From Enterobacter chuandaensis (GTDB taxonomy: Bacteria; Pseudomonadota; Gammaproteobacteria; Enterobacterales; Enterobacteriaceae): a stretch of DNA of 64,000 nt. Made by a program: the position numbers and the translations under genes. The stretch is from assembly GCF_003594915.1 (NCBI RefSeq), contig NZ_QZCS01000011.1:62001-126000 (forward strand), given 5' to 3'. The notes beneath the pieces were generated by a model. That model did no database searches, was not told the origin of the DNA, and saw only the letters and a list, made by a program, of their open reading frames with translations. This document shows positions 18,484-25,892 of this stretch, piece by piece. Position 1 is the stretch's first letter. Every line of letters begins with the position of its first letter.

Positions 18484-19089
18484 ATGAATATATTGATGAT
18501 CGATGAATCACCGATCTACATTCATGGTATGAAAAATGAACTGAAGCGAGTCATGCCTGAATGTACTTTTTCTGCTACCAACAGCTACGAAGATGCAAAA
18601 GAAGTCCTCAAGTCAACGCCTGTTTCGATTGTACTGCTTGATGGCGATATGGACTATTCTGGGTTCAGTGATGAACTCGAACTGGAATGGCCGACGGTTC
18701 CGATAGTGATGATGTTCCGTAAAACGTGCGAGCGCAATGTTAACCTTTATCAGCATCATAATATACGAGGCGTTGTAACAAAATCACTTTCCGCTGAAAA
18801 AATAATGCAGGTTATCCATGTGGTATTATCGGGTGTTATCTGTATTCCTGAGCAGGTCATTATGCAGGGCGGCTCGTCAACAGTGAATTCGCCGGTTCTC
18901 ATGCTCAGCCAGCGCCAGAAAGAAGTATTAACTTTACTGGCAAATGGCGGAACAAATAAACAAATTGGTAGAGAGTTGAATATTAGTGCAGGTACCGTTA
19001 AGGTCCACCTGGAATCAATATTCCATCGGCTACAGGTGAATAATCGCACACAGGCGGCAAGGTTGTATTTTAAGTACATTGATAAATAA
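18484..19089 (+). CDS. LuxR/NarL-type response regulator, orphan (accessory island)
   Basis: A 201-residue transcription factor with an N-terminal receiver domain (residues 1-120) and a C-terminal LuxR helix-turn-helix ([20 protein letters not shown] onward, residues 139-195). The acidic pair Asp7-Glu8 and phospho-acceptor Asp53 (LLDGDMD) are present and a lysine is found in VVTKS, but the conserved Thr/Ser after beta-4 is replaced by Phe (VPIVMMF), so phosphorylation-dependent switching may be altered. No histidine kinase is adjacent. It is AT-rich with codon use unlike the backbone, consistent with acquisition. It probably controls the island operon. The hairpin at 19135-19169 terminates it. 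Confidence 0.8.
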   Translation: MNILMIDESPIYIHGMKNELKRVMPECTFSATNSYEDAKEVLKSTPVSIVLLDGDMDYSGFSDELELEWPTVPIVMMFRKTCERNVNLYQHHNIRGVVTKSLSAEKIMQVIHVVLSGVICIPEQVIMQGGSSTVNSPVLMLSQRQKEVLTLLANGGTNKQIGRELNISAGTVKVHLESIFHRLQVNNRTQAARLYFKYIDK

Positions 19090-19134
19090 ATTATTCTTGT
19101 TGTTTCATTCTGGTCTGAAATCTTCAACTTAAAT

Positions 19135-19169
19135 AAATGCGTGACAACGATGATGTTTGTCACGCATTT
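19135..19169. terminator. Bidirectional terminator between the regulator and the holin-like genes
   Basis: AAATGCGTGACAA pairs with TTGTCACGCATTT around a 9-base loop, with TTTTTT on the right and a T-rich run on the opposite strand. It separates the convergent regulator and the island operon. Confidence 0.9.
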
Positions 19170-19181
19170 TTTGTGCGTCGC

Positions 19182-19466
19182 TTATTTTGATAAAAAGAAA
19201 CGAACAATGATCATTAAGGTACCCGCATCCTGAAGAAACCAGAAAGGGACGCTGGCGCTTAAATTATCATGCCCTGTCAGTAAGCTTTCAATATTTAACC
19301 CACTCTGCGCAAAGAGCCCGAAGGCAATAGCAGCAAATCCTGTCTTATAGAGAGCAGGTTGTTTTTTGATTCTTTTACTGTAAGCGCAAAAGAGGATCAC
19401 AAAAGAAATGATAAGATCCAGCATGATTGTGATGAATAACATCCACCAGTCCGTTACGCTGTTCAT
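19182..19466 (-). CDS. Small three-helix membrane protein, holin-like (accessory island)
   Basis: A 94-residue protein with hydrophobic stretches near residues 8-29, 42-60 and 73-91 and a basic loop (YSKRIKKQ) after the first. It starts 1 base after the stop of the other holin-like gene, so the two are translationally coupled. Size, helix count and position downstream of a lysozyme fit a phage-type holin or antiholin, but I cannot tie it to a named family. Its role would be to make the inner membrane permeable to the endolysin encoded upstream in the same operon. Confidence 0.6.
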   Translation of the reverse strand: MNSVTDWWMLFITIMLDLIISFVILFCAYSKRIKKQPALYKTGFAAIAFGLFAQSGLNIESLLTGHDNLSASVPFWFLQDAGTLMIIVRFFLSK

Positions 19467-19467
19467 G

Positions 19468-19872
19468 TTAATCCTCTTTATCCGTATTGATCAGGGATGA
19501 GTCCGGGAGTGTCTCATTACGCACTCTTTTCTTGATGACGGAGGCAACATCAAAAATATCCTGCTGTTCATGGCGGCGGAAAAAATTAGCCAGCCAGACA
19601 ATAAGACCATTGCTCATCGCCCCCAAAATATAACCTAACCCCAGGGTGATGTCCGGCTGGTTTAAATCAATCTTTAACCATCTTGCTGCAAGGCCACCTA
19701 ACGCTACGGCGGCCCCCATACTGATTCCACCAAAGATGATGCCCGCAATGAACTTGCTGTGCTGATGTAAGCGCTGCGGTTGCTAGAAAAAAGAGATACT
19801 TACACCACCGAATAATCCTGCAAGGGCCAGGAGTGACGCGCTAATTAATGCCGGAGGAATGGAAGCATGCAT
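19468..19872 (-). pseudogene. Holin-like membrane protein interrupted by an in-frame amber codon
   Basis: Read as one frame from the ATG at 19872 (good ribosome binding site GAGGAA) to the TAA at 19468, this is a 134-codon membrane protein: helix 1 in residues 8-29 (SASLLALAGLFGGVS), helix 2 near residues 41-60 (FIAGIIFGGISMGAAVALG) and helix 3 near residues 76-95. Codon 30 is TAG (19785-19783), exactly after the first helix. Everything on both sides stays in frame, so a single nonsense change (from CAG or TGG, for instance) or a sequencing error is the simplest explanation. The part after the stop contains an ATG at 19719 that could give an 83-residue fragment. In an intact state it would be the first of two holin-like proteins of the island operon. 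Confidence 0.72.
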
Positions 19873-19892
19873 ATTTATTTCCTCATTGATAA

Positions 19893-19916
19893 CAAGACCC
19901 TCAAAGGAGGGTCTTG
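19893..19916 (-). terminator. Strong hairpin before the holin-like genes
   Basis: CAAGACCCTC-AAAG-GAGGGTCTTG is a perfect 10-bp stem on the minus-strand transcript, between the stop of the 19944 gene and the ATG of the holin-like gene. It lacks a T-run, so it is as likely to be an RNA-stability or partial-termination element that lowers holin expression as a true terminator. Confidence 0.5.
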
Positions 19917-19943
19917 TGTTCAGTACAAGCCTGGCCGCGAAGC

Positions 19944-20480
19944 CTATTTGCCATAATTGACAAGTGCCTGGCCGACCCCGTTTATGAAGTTTTGCTGCTT
20001 ATAGCTTTGTAGCGTAATGTTATCAACCAGATCATTCGGGATAATAATTTCCATATCGTTACTGTCTTCATTGTTATAACATTTGAAGTAGAAACGATAG
20101 CGGGCCAACGTGGGCATTAATAAATCGCTATCCGCAACAGGAATTTCCATTCTGCGCAGCGCTTCTTTAAGCTCTTTTAATAATGCAGGTTTGTCTTGCG
20201 TTGGGGATTTAAACCTTTCATCGTGACAGATAATAATACGAGCGGGGGTATTAATGTTCACGATATTCAGGTAGGCCGTCCCATTCCCCTGCTTGTCTGT
20301 GCAATCCGGCATATAGCCGAGCGTCAGGGTTTCCGTACTGCCAACATAAAACCCAGACCACTCCTCAGCATTTTTTGTTTCTTTACGATATTTCGTTGGA
20401 TCCCACTCTTTTGCTTTAAATTTGCAGGCCTTAAAGCCGAGCACGCCTGCAGGAAGGCATTCTGTTTTCAGCTCCATCAT
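19944..20480 (-). CDS. Unknown 178-residue protein with weak ADP-ribosyltransferase-like motifs (accessory island)
   Basis: I do not recognise this family. The stretch EEWSGFYVGSTETLTLGYMP resembles the central active-site strand of ExoA/diphtheria-type ADP-ribosyltransferases (W-x-GFY ... GY), and EIIIPND near residue 143 resembles the ART catalytic-glutamate turn (E-hydrophobic-hydrophobic-x-P). The usual N-terminal Tyr-His-Gly-Thr motif is missing; the region is GVLGFKACKF instead. There is no signal peptide. It starts 24 bases after the barnase-like gene with a GGAG ribosome binding site, so it is in the same operon. It could be a divergent or inactive ART-fold protein, an effector, or the partner/immunity of its neighbour. 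The assignment is speculative. Confidence 0.5.
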   Translation of the reverse strand: MMELKTECLPAGVLGFKACKFKAKEWDPTKYRKETKNAEEWSGFYVGSTETLTLGYMPDCTDKQGNGTAYLNIVNINTPARIIICHDERFKSPTQDKPALLKELKEALRRMEIPVADSDLLMPTLARYRFYFKCYNNEDSNDMEIIIPNDLVDNITLQSYKQQNFINGVGQALVNYGK

Positions 20481-20504
20481 GCTTCTCCGCTGTTAACGTA
20501 TGGA

Positions 20505-20987
20505 TTATTGGCAGGAATTCACTTCCACTAAGTGCTGATATTTATCGGTAGTGATATAGCGCTGTGGCCCGGAAAGGGTATAGATCAGTCGTTTGGGACT
20601 CCGGTATCCTTTAAAAACATCTATATCGGCACTTAGCCAGGATTGCGCTGAGGGGAGTTTCGGGCTGATATAGTTATCCCCGCCGATCCATTTGTTATTG
20701 GTAGGTTTTAGACCCCACAGTGTTTCTGTTTCACTACCCGACCAGCCCAGGCGCTTCGCTTCATTACTGGTGATATATCGCGCCGGCAGGTGCCCGGTTT
20801 GTGTCAGGCTGCGCAATGTTTTTGCCAGGTCATCCACATCGTTTATTCGGGCGGCACCCTGCTGAGAAAGGAAGGTGTTAACGTCCTTAATCTCGTTTTC
20901 GCAGGTGGGCAACGCTGCACTGGCCTGCATAACGGTCAGCAATGATGCAAAGAAAACGACTTTTTTAAATGTCACAGATAACGTCAT
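20505..20987 (-). CDS. Secreted barnase-fold protein with replaced catalytic residues (accessory island)
   Basis: A 160-residue protein with a signal peptide (cut after MQASA) and then a clear barnase/ribonuclease N1-type domain: INDVDDLAKTL, LPARYITSNEAKRLGW, KWIGGDNY, WLSADIDVFKGYRS and YITTDKYQHLVEV align with barnase INTFDGVADYL, LPDNYITKSEAQALGW, KSIGGDIF, WREADINYTSGFRN and YKTTDHYQTFTKI. In that alignment barnase Lys27 becomes Ser, the general base Glu73 becomes Ser and the general acid His102 becomes Lys; Arg83 and Arg87 remain. It is therefore either not a ribonuclease, or uses other residues. A cysteine near each end of the mature protein (Cys29, Cys159) could form a disulfide, fitting the periplasm or outside. 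No barstar gene is nearby. Confidence 0.78.
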   Translation of the reverse strand: MTLSVTFKKVVFFASLLTVMQASAALPTCENEIKDVNTFLSQQGAARINDVDDLAKTLRSLTQTGHLPARYITSNEAKRLGWSGSETETLWGLKPTNNKWIGGDNYISPKLPSAQSWLSADIDVFKGYRSPKRLIYTLSGPQRYITTDKYQHLVEVNSCQ

Positions 20988-21001
20988 GTTAACCTCCAGA
21001 T

Positions 21002-21451
21002 TTAACTAAGAAATAATTTCATTTCGGCGTCGCGACGACGCGTCAGACCAGCCAGCACTTTACCGCCCGCCTTATTCCAGCTTTTGAACTGCAGTGCGGC
21101 GCCCTGGATATCGCCCGCGTTGAATTTTTTGAGCAGCGTTGATTTTTTTAAATTGCCAACGCCGAGGTTAAAGGCGAATGAGACCAGCGCGTCGAATTGC
21201 GACTGCGTTGCTGGCTGGTTCAGCAGCTTTTTCACGCCACCTTCCGTGCGTTTCAGATCTTTGCGAAGCAGATCTTTCGCTTCACCGGTAGTGATTTTGG
21301 TGAGCTTTTCCATCTCCTCTTTGAGGATTAAATGGCCATAGCCGATGGTCCACAATCCCACGGCATCGCGATAGCGTTCCAGCTTCAGCCCTTCAAACTG
21401 GCAAATAAGCTGAATGCCTTTTTCACCTGTACGTTCTGGTTGTTTTTGCAT
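21002..21451 (-). CDS. GH24 phage-type lysozyme / endolysin (accessory island)
   Basis: A 149-residue muramidase of the T4-lysozyme family (glycoside hydrolase 24) that cuts the N-acetylmuramic acid to N-acetylglucosamine bond in peptidoglycan. The catalytic Glu-x8-Asp-x5-Thr triad is intact in FEGLKLERYRDAVGLWTIGY. There is no signal peptide and no N-terminal signal-anchor helix, so it should stay in the cytoplasm until a holin lets it out; two holin-like genes lie downstream. Its ATG overlaps the stop of the preceding DUF2589-type gene in TAATG, implying coupled translation. No spanin-like gene is evident. Confidence 0.92.
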   Translation of the reverse strand: MQKQPERTGEKGIQLICQFEGLKLERYRDAVGLWTIGYGHLILKEEMEKLTKITTGEAKDLLRKDLKRTEGGVKKLLNQPATQSQFDALVSFAFNLGVGNLKKSTLLKKFNAGDIQGAALQFKSWNKAGGKVLAGLTRRRDAEMKLFLS

Positions 21452-22041
21452 TACGGCGTCTCCTCTGTTTTCGGGCGGGGAATCACTTTGTTGGTGTACT
21501 CATCAATCAAACGCATGACGCTTTCCGGTGGCGCAAGCGCGGTAAATTGCATCTCCACATCCACGTGGCGGCTGTCACGCCCACCTTTGTTATCGCTTGA
21601 AGGCGAAAGGGTGACGTGAAAGCGGCCAAATTCGTTTTCACCGGACTGGCGGGAAGGTGCCTGCATACCCTCCGTGCGGATGGTCAGGTTGACCTTCATC
21701 TTTTCCAGCATCAGCCCGCGTGGTGTTGAAAGCGCGACTAAGGGCAGGTCAAAATAGTGTTTCTCATCAAGCGCCAGCTGCACGGTGCGCGGAATCAATG
21801 ACCCGTCTTCAGCGGGTTCAAAAAAGGGATCCAGCGCTTTCATATACTGCTGAGCAATCAGTTCGTTGGCCGCAGTAGCCGCGTATTGCATCCCGCGCGT
21901 GATATCTTCCAGCGAGATCGGCATGCCGGGGATATCCGCCGGCGGCGGGGGCGTATTGTCCTGCACCGGCGGTGACGTTCCTTCCGCCTTGTTTTCCGGC
22001 TCTTCATCCTTGCCGCCGCGCAGCCATGTTTTAAAAGACAT
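21451..22041 (-). CDS. DUF2589-type protein 2 (accessory island)
   Basis: A 196-residue protein of unknown function. After a charged, proline-rich N-terminus (MSFKTWLRGG, then PPPPADIPG) it has a beta-rich region with KHYFDLPLVALSTPRGLMLE and DVEMQFTALAPPESVMRLID, which parallels the other island protein (LPLLAAVTHP ... PPEALQRVID) and suggests both belong to the DUF2589 family (PF11655, from memory). The ATG at 22041 has a perfect AGGAGCG ribosome binding site; an ATG 24 bases upstream has none. The stop overlaps the lysozyme start by one base. No signal peptide. Confidence 0.7.
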   Translation of the reverse strand: MSFKTWLRGGKDEEPENKAEGTSPPVQDNTPPPPADIPGMPISLEDITRGMQYAATAANELIAQQYMKALDPFFEPAEDGSLIPRTVQLALDEKHYFDLPLVALSTPRGLMLEKMKVNLTIRTEGMQAPSRQSGENEFGRFHVTLSPSSDNKGGRDSRHVDVEMQFTALAPPESVMRLIDEYTNKVIPRPKTEETP

Positions 22042-22115
22042 AATTCGCTCCTGAAAAAGGGCCACCCCAGGCAGCCCCTGCGTTACGGAATCGCACTTCT
22101 GTCGCGGCGTGAACG

Positions 22116-22673
22116 TTATTGCGCGGCGACAGGTTTGGTCTTGGCGTTGGTCAGATAATCAATGACGCGCTGCAGAGCCTCAGGTGGCTCCTGGCGTTTA
22201 ATCTGCGTATGGATGGAGTATTTCGCGCGGGTATCCGTTGAACGGGTCTGCTCAGATTTATGCGAGACTTTGCCGGTCATTTTCGCTTTAAAGACGCCCC
22301 AGCCGACCGATGCCTCCACGGAGGCTTCCGCTTCGGTGCTGCTTGAGCTGGCCTCGCTTTGGCTCACTTCCAGCTCAAAGTCGATGGTGCCGTCTTCGAT
22401 ACAGATGATAGGGTGGGTGACCGCCGCAAGAAGGGGAATACTCATCTTGCGGGTCACGCTGCCTTTATTGACCCCCTGTTCGTCTACCACGGTTTCGTCG
22501 TAGTCGAACTCGATCGCGACGGCTTTGCCGTCTTTAATACAGACGGAGAGCAGGAAATCGGTATAGGCCTTGCTCGCCTGAACCTGTGCTTTGATCATCG
22601 CCTGCAGCGGACCGCCGATCATATGCTCCAGCGGCAGGGCGTTAATGACTGAACCAATAAATTGTGAATCCAT
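22116..22673 (-). CDS. DUF2589-type protein 1 (accessory island)
   Basis: A 185-residue protein that begins MDSQFIGSVINALPLEHMIG and continues GGPLQAMIKAQVQASKAYTD, the N-terminal signature of the DUF2589 family as I remember it. The middle is a beta-rich region, followed by a Ser/Glu-rich segment (SQSEASSSSTEAEASVEASV) and a C-terminal helix PPEALQRVIDYL. No signal peptide or membrane helix. It is the first gene of the seven-gene minus-strand operon and has an AAGGAG ribosome binding site. The function of the family is unknown; two unequal copies in one operon suggest a heteromeric structure. Confidence 0.8.
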   Translation of the reverse strand: MDSQFIGSVINALPLEHMIGGPLQAMIKAQVQASKAYTDFLLSVCIKDGKAVAIEFDYDETVVDEQGVNKGSVTRKMSIPLLAAVTHPIICIEDGTIDFELEVSQSEASSSSTEAEASVEASVGWGVFKAKMTGKVSHKSEQTRSTDTRAKYSIHTQIKRQEPPEALQRVIDYLTNAKTKPVAAQ

Positions 22674-22879
22674 GATGTGAACTCCTTGAATCAGTGAATG
22701 CGCGGTTGCGCAGGAGTCACATTACGGAAAGCCGGAGGGTGAAAATATTGGGTAAATGTCATGGCGAGCAGGTGCAAAAAACCTATGCCGATCGCAGGAT
22801 AATCTTAAGGGGTGGTGTTGCGTGATGTTCCGGTTTATTGTTGAAATTCCTGCCTCATCGAATTCCGGAGAACCATCGC

Positions 22880-24073
22880 GTGTTTCAGAAAGTTGACGCC
22901 TATGCCGGCGACCCTATTCTCTCCTTAATGGAGCGTTTCAAAGACGATCCTCGCAGCGACAAAGTGAACCTCAGCATTGGCCTGTATTACAACGAGGATG
23001 GCATCATTCCTCAATTAAAAGCCGTGGCCGAAGCCGAAGCGCGCCTTAACGCTGTCCCGCACGGTGCTTCTCTTTATCTGCCGATGGAAGGGCTAAACAC
23101 CTACCGCAACACCATCGCACCGCTGTTATTTGGTGCCGATCATGCAGTACTTGCGCAAAAACGCGTGGCGACCATCCAGACGCTGGGCGGCTCGGGTGCG
23201 CTGAAGGTGGGGGCTGACTTCCTGAAAAAGTACTTCCCGGATTCCGGCGTATGGGTCAGCGACCCGACGTGGGAAAACCACGTTGCGATTTTCGAGGGTG
23301 CAGGCTTCAGGGTTGAAACCTATCCGTGGTTCGACAGCGAAACTAACGGCGTGCGCGTCGAAGCGCTGCTGGAAAAACTGAACACGCTCCCGGCGCGCAG
23401 CATCGTATTGCTGCACCCGTGCTGCCATAACCCGACCGGTGCGGACCTCACCCATGCCCAGTGGGATGCGGTGATCGAGGTGCTGAAGGCCCGTAACCTG
23501 ATCCCGTTCCTCGACATCGCCTATCAGGGCTTTGGCGCGGGCATGGAAGACGATGCTTACGCCATCCGCGCCGTTGCCAGCGCCGGGCTGCCAGCGCTGG
23601 TCAGCAACTCCTTCTCGAAAATCTTCTCACTGTACGGCGAGCGCGTTGGCGGTCTGTCCGTGGTATGTGAGGATGCCGAAGCGGCAGGTCGCGTGCTTGG
23701 CCAGCTTAAGGCGACAGTGCGCCGTATCTACTCCAGCCCGCCAAACTTTGGTGCGCAGGTGGTGGCGACGGTACTCGGTGACGAACAGCTGAAAGCGTCC
23801 TGGCTTGCCGAAGTGGAAGCGATGCGTAAGCGCATTCTTTCTATGCGTCAGGAGCTGGTGAACGTGCTGAAAGAGGCCGTGCCGGGACATAACTTCGACT
23901 ATCTGCTCAAGCAGCGCGGAATGTTCAGCTATACCGGACTGAGCGCGGCACAGGTCAATCGTCTGCGCGAAGAGTTCGGCGTCTACCTGATCGCAAGCGG
24001 GCGTATGTGCGTAGCGGGCCTGAATGCCAGCAACGTTCAGCGCGTGGCGCAGGCGTTTGCTGCAGTAATGTAA
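22880..24073 (+). CDS. tyrB: Aromatic amino acid aminotransferase TyrB
   Basis: A 397-residue PLP-dependent class I aminotransferase for tyrosine, phenylalanine and leucine synthesis. The PLP lysine is in [16 protein letters not shown], the substrate-binding arginine in [10 protein letters not shown], and the catalytic aspartate in [10 protein letters not shown]. The start is the GTG at 22880 ([12 protein letters not shown]) with CCGGAG upstream; an upstream ATG at 22838 has no family support. In E. coli tyrB directly follows alr; here the island separates them. Confidence 0.97.
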   Translation: MFQKVDAYAGDPILSLMERFKDDPRSDKVNLSIGLYYNEDGIIPQLKAVAEAEARLNAVPHGASLYLPMEGLNTYRNTIAPLLFGADHAVLAQKRVATIQTLGGSGALKVGADFLKKYFPDSGVWVSDPTWENHVAIFEGAGFRVETYPWFDSETNGVRVEALLEKLNTLPARSIVLLHPCCHNPTGADLTHAQWDAVIEVLKARNLIPFLDIAYQGFGAGMEDDAYAIRAVASAGLPALVSNSFSKIFSLYGERVGGLSVVCEDAEAAGRVLGQLKATVRRIYSSPPNFGAQVVATVLGDEQLKASWLAEVEAMRKRILSMRQELVNVLKEAVPGHNFDYLLKQRGMFSYTGLSAAQVNRLREEFGVYLIASGRMCVAGLNASNVQRVAQAFAAVM

Positions 24074-24080
24074 GTACTTA

Positions 24081-24121
24081 CTTACCCTACCTCTCCCCGT
24101 GGGAGAGGGCCGGGGTGAGGG
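24081..24121. repeat. CCTCTCCC/GGGAGAGG palindromic repeat, copy 1
   Basis: ACCTCTCCCCGTGGGAGAGG is followed by GCCGGGGTGAGGG. The same core recurs at 41550, 45311, 52344 and 58691. It sits directly after tyrB and may act as its terminator. Confidence 0.8.
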
Positions 24122-24290
24122 CATCAGGCCGCACAAACAGGATGCCCGGCATTATGTGATCGTCTTCTTTTTATTCAGCTTGATAAGTAAAAACTCCTTT
24201 CCTTCCCCTCCCGCCGGGGTTATGGTCGGATAGTTTTTTGACCATTCACTCAAAATAAAACGATAACAAACTGAATATTCAGGGGAAAAT

Positions 24291-25004
24291 ATGCGCAAGA
24301 TCACACTGGCGCTCAGCGCCGCCTGCTTATTGTTCTCGCTTAACGATGCCGTCGTTGCGCGAGCTTCCGCACCGACGCCGCTTTACACCGGCACCACTGC
24401 CGCCATCCTTGCCGAGCAGGCACCTATTCACTGGGTCTCTGTGGCACAAATCGAAAACAGCCTGATGGGCCGTCCGCCAATGGCCGTGGGCTTCGACATT
24501 GACGATACCGTGTTGTTCTCAAGCCCTGGTTTCTGGCGCGGTAAGAAAACGTACTCCCCGGACAGCGAAGCGTATCTGAAGAACCCGGAGTTCTGGGAAA
24601 AAATGAATAACGGCTGGGATGAGTTCAGCATTCCGAAAGAGGTAGCCCGCGCGCTGATCGCCATGCACGTTAAGCGCGGCGACAGCATTTATTTCGTCAC
24701 CGGGCGTAGCCAGACCAAAACCGAAACCGTCTCTAAAACGCTGCAGGACGATTTCCAGATCCCGGCGACCAGCATGAATCCGGTGATTTTTGCGGGTGAC
24801 AAAGAAGGGCAAAACACCAAAACCCAGTGGCTGGAACAGAAAAATATCAAAGTGTTCTACGGTGATTCGGATAACGACATCACTGCCGCACAGGATGTGG
24901 GCGTCAGAGGGATCAGGGTATTACGCGCCTCTAACTCGACCTATCGACCGCTGCCAATGGCCGGAAAATTTGGCGAAGAGGTGATCGTTAACTCCGAGTA
25001 TTAG
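24291..25004 (+). CDS. aphA: Periplasmic acid phosphatase/phosphotransferase AphA (class B)
   Basis: A 237-residue exported HAD-family enzyme that removes phosphate from nucleotides in the periplasm. The signal peptide runs to about VARASA. The HAD motif 1 is [11 protein letters not shown] (nucleophile and acid Asp residues), motif 2 is FVTGRSQTK, and motifs 3/4 are around [13 protein letters not shown]. Family length and order are normal. It is followed by yjbQ in the E. coli order. Confidence 0.96.
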   Translation: MRKITLALSAACLLFSLNDAVVARASAPTPLYTGTTAAILAEQAPIHWVSVAQIENSLMGRPPMAVGFDIDDTVLFSSPGFWRGKKTYSPDSEAYLKNPEFWEKMNNGWDEFSIPKEVARALIAMHVKRGDSIYFVTGRSQTKTETVSKTLQDDFQIPATSMNPVIFAGDKEGQNTKTQWLEQKNIKVFYGDSDNDITAAQDVGVRGIRVLRASNSTYRPLPMAGKFGEEVIVNSEY

Positions 25005-25116
25005 TTCATGAACGGCGGCTTTGATTCTTTTTTGATCAAATCCGCCGCTGCGGGTTTTACCTTTCGCCTTCTTGCTGCACACTTAGAAAGATTCATCTTT
25101 CAGAACGGAGCAGCTC

Positions 25117-25533
25117 ATGTGGTATCAACAGACCCTGACCTTAAGCGCGAAACCGCGCGGATTTCACCTGGTGACGGACGAAGTCGTCGGGCAACTCCGC
25201 GACCTGTCGCGCGTCAAAACGGGTTTGCTGCATCTGCTGCTTCAGCATACATCGGCTTCTCTCACGCTTAATGAAAATTGCGATCCCACCGTCCGGTCTG
25301 ATATGGAACACCATTTCCTGAAGACGGTTCCGGACAATGCCCCCTACGAGCACGATTATGAAGGGGCAGATGATATGCCTTCACATATCAAATCTTCTCT
25401 GCTGGGCGTATCGCTGATGCTGCCGGTTCATAACGGGCGGCTAATGCTGGGAACGTGGCAAGGGATCTGGCTGGGAGAACATCGCATTCACGGTGGTTCG
25501 CGTAAAATTATCGCAACGCTACAAGGGGAATAA
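25117..25533 (+). CDS. yjbQ: YjbQ, UPF0047 family (secondary thiamine-phosphate synthase-like)
   Basis: A 138-residue single-domain protein of the YjbQ/UPF0047 family. Conserved family stretches [27 protein letters not shown] and [12 protein letters not shown] are all present, the last with histidines at the presumed active site. E. coli YjbQ can weakly replace ThiE; its real role is unknown. It is 2 bases from yjbR, so the pair is co-transcribed. Confidence 0.94.
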   Translation: MWYQQTLTLSAKPRGFHLVTDEVVGQLRDLSRVKTGLLHLLLQHTSASLTLNENCDPTVRSDMEHHFLKTVPDNAPYEHDYEGADDMPSHIKSSLLGVSLMLPVHNGRLMLGTWQGIWLGEHRIHGGSRKIIATLQGE

Positions 25534-25535
25534 AG

Positions 25536-25889
25536 ATGACAATTTCGGAGCTACTTCAGTACTGCATGAGCAAACCTGGCGCGGAGCAGAGCGTCCATAG
25601 CGACTGGAAAGCCACGCAGATTAAAGTGGGAGACGTACTGTTTGCGATGGTAAAAGAGGTGGAGGGGCGCCCGGCGGCGTCGCTGAAAACCAGCCCGGAA
25701 CTGGCGGATCTGTTACGTCAGCAGCATGATGATGTGAGGCCGAGCAAGCACCTCAATAAGGCGCACTGGAGCACCGTTTATCTGGATGGTTCGCTGCCAG
25801 GCTCGCAAATTTACTATCTGGTGGATGCATCTTATAAGCAGGCGGTAGAGCTGCTGCCGGAAGCAACCCGACAGCAACTCTCCGTGTAA
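25536..25889 (+). CDS. yjbR: MmcQ/YjbR-family DNA-binding-fold protein YjbR
   Basis: A 117-residue protein of the MmcQ/YjbR (CyaY-like, double-wing) family. The segments KPGAEQSVHSDWKATQIKVG, HLNKAHWSTVYLDGSLP and LVDASYKQAVELLP match the family throughout. Its function is unknown; the fold suggests nucleic-acid contact. It converges with uvrA, with only 3 bases between the stops. Confidence 0.94.
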   Translation: MTISELLQYCMSKPGAEQSVHSDWKATQIKVGDVLFAMVKEVEGRPAASLKTSPELADLLRQQHDDVRPSKHLNKAHWSTVYLDGSLPGSQIYYLVDASYKQAVELLPEATRQQLSV

Positions 25890-25892
25890 CGA

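Noticed and set aside
19468-19719. Annotation of an intact 83-residue holin-like protein starting at 19719
   Set aside because: The frame continues upstream through a helix and a good start at 19872, broken only by one TAG, so a disrupted longer gene explains the data better.
17603-22880. Island as an integrated prophage or integrative element
   Set aside because: No integrase, transposase, tRNA target, att-like direct repeat or phage structural gene was seen; only a lysis-type set of genes.
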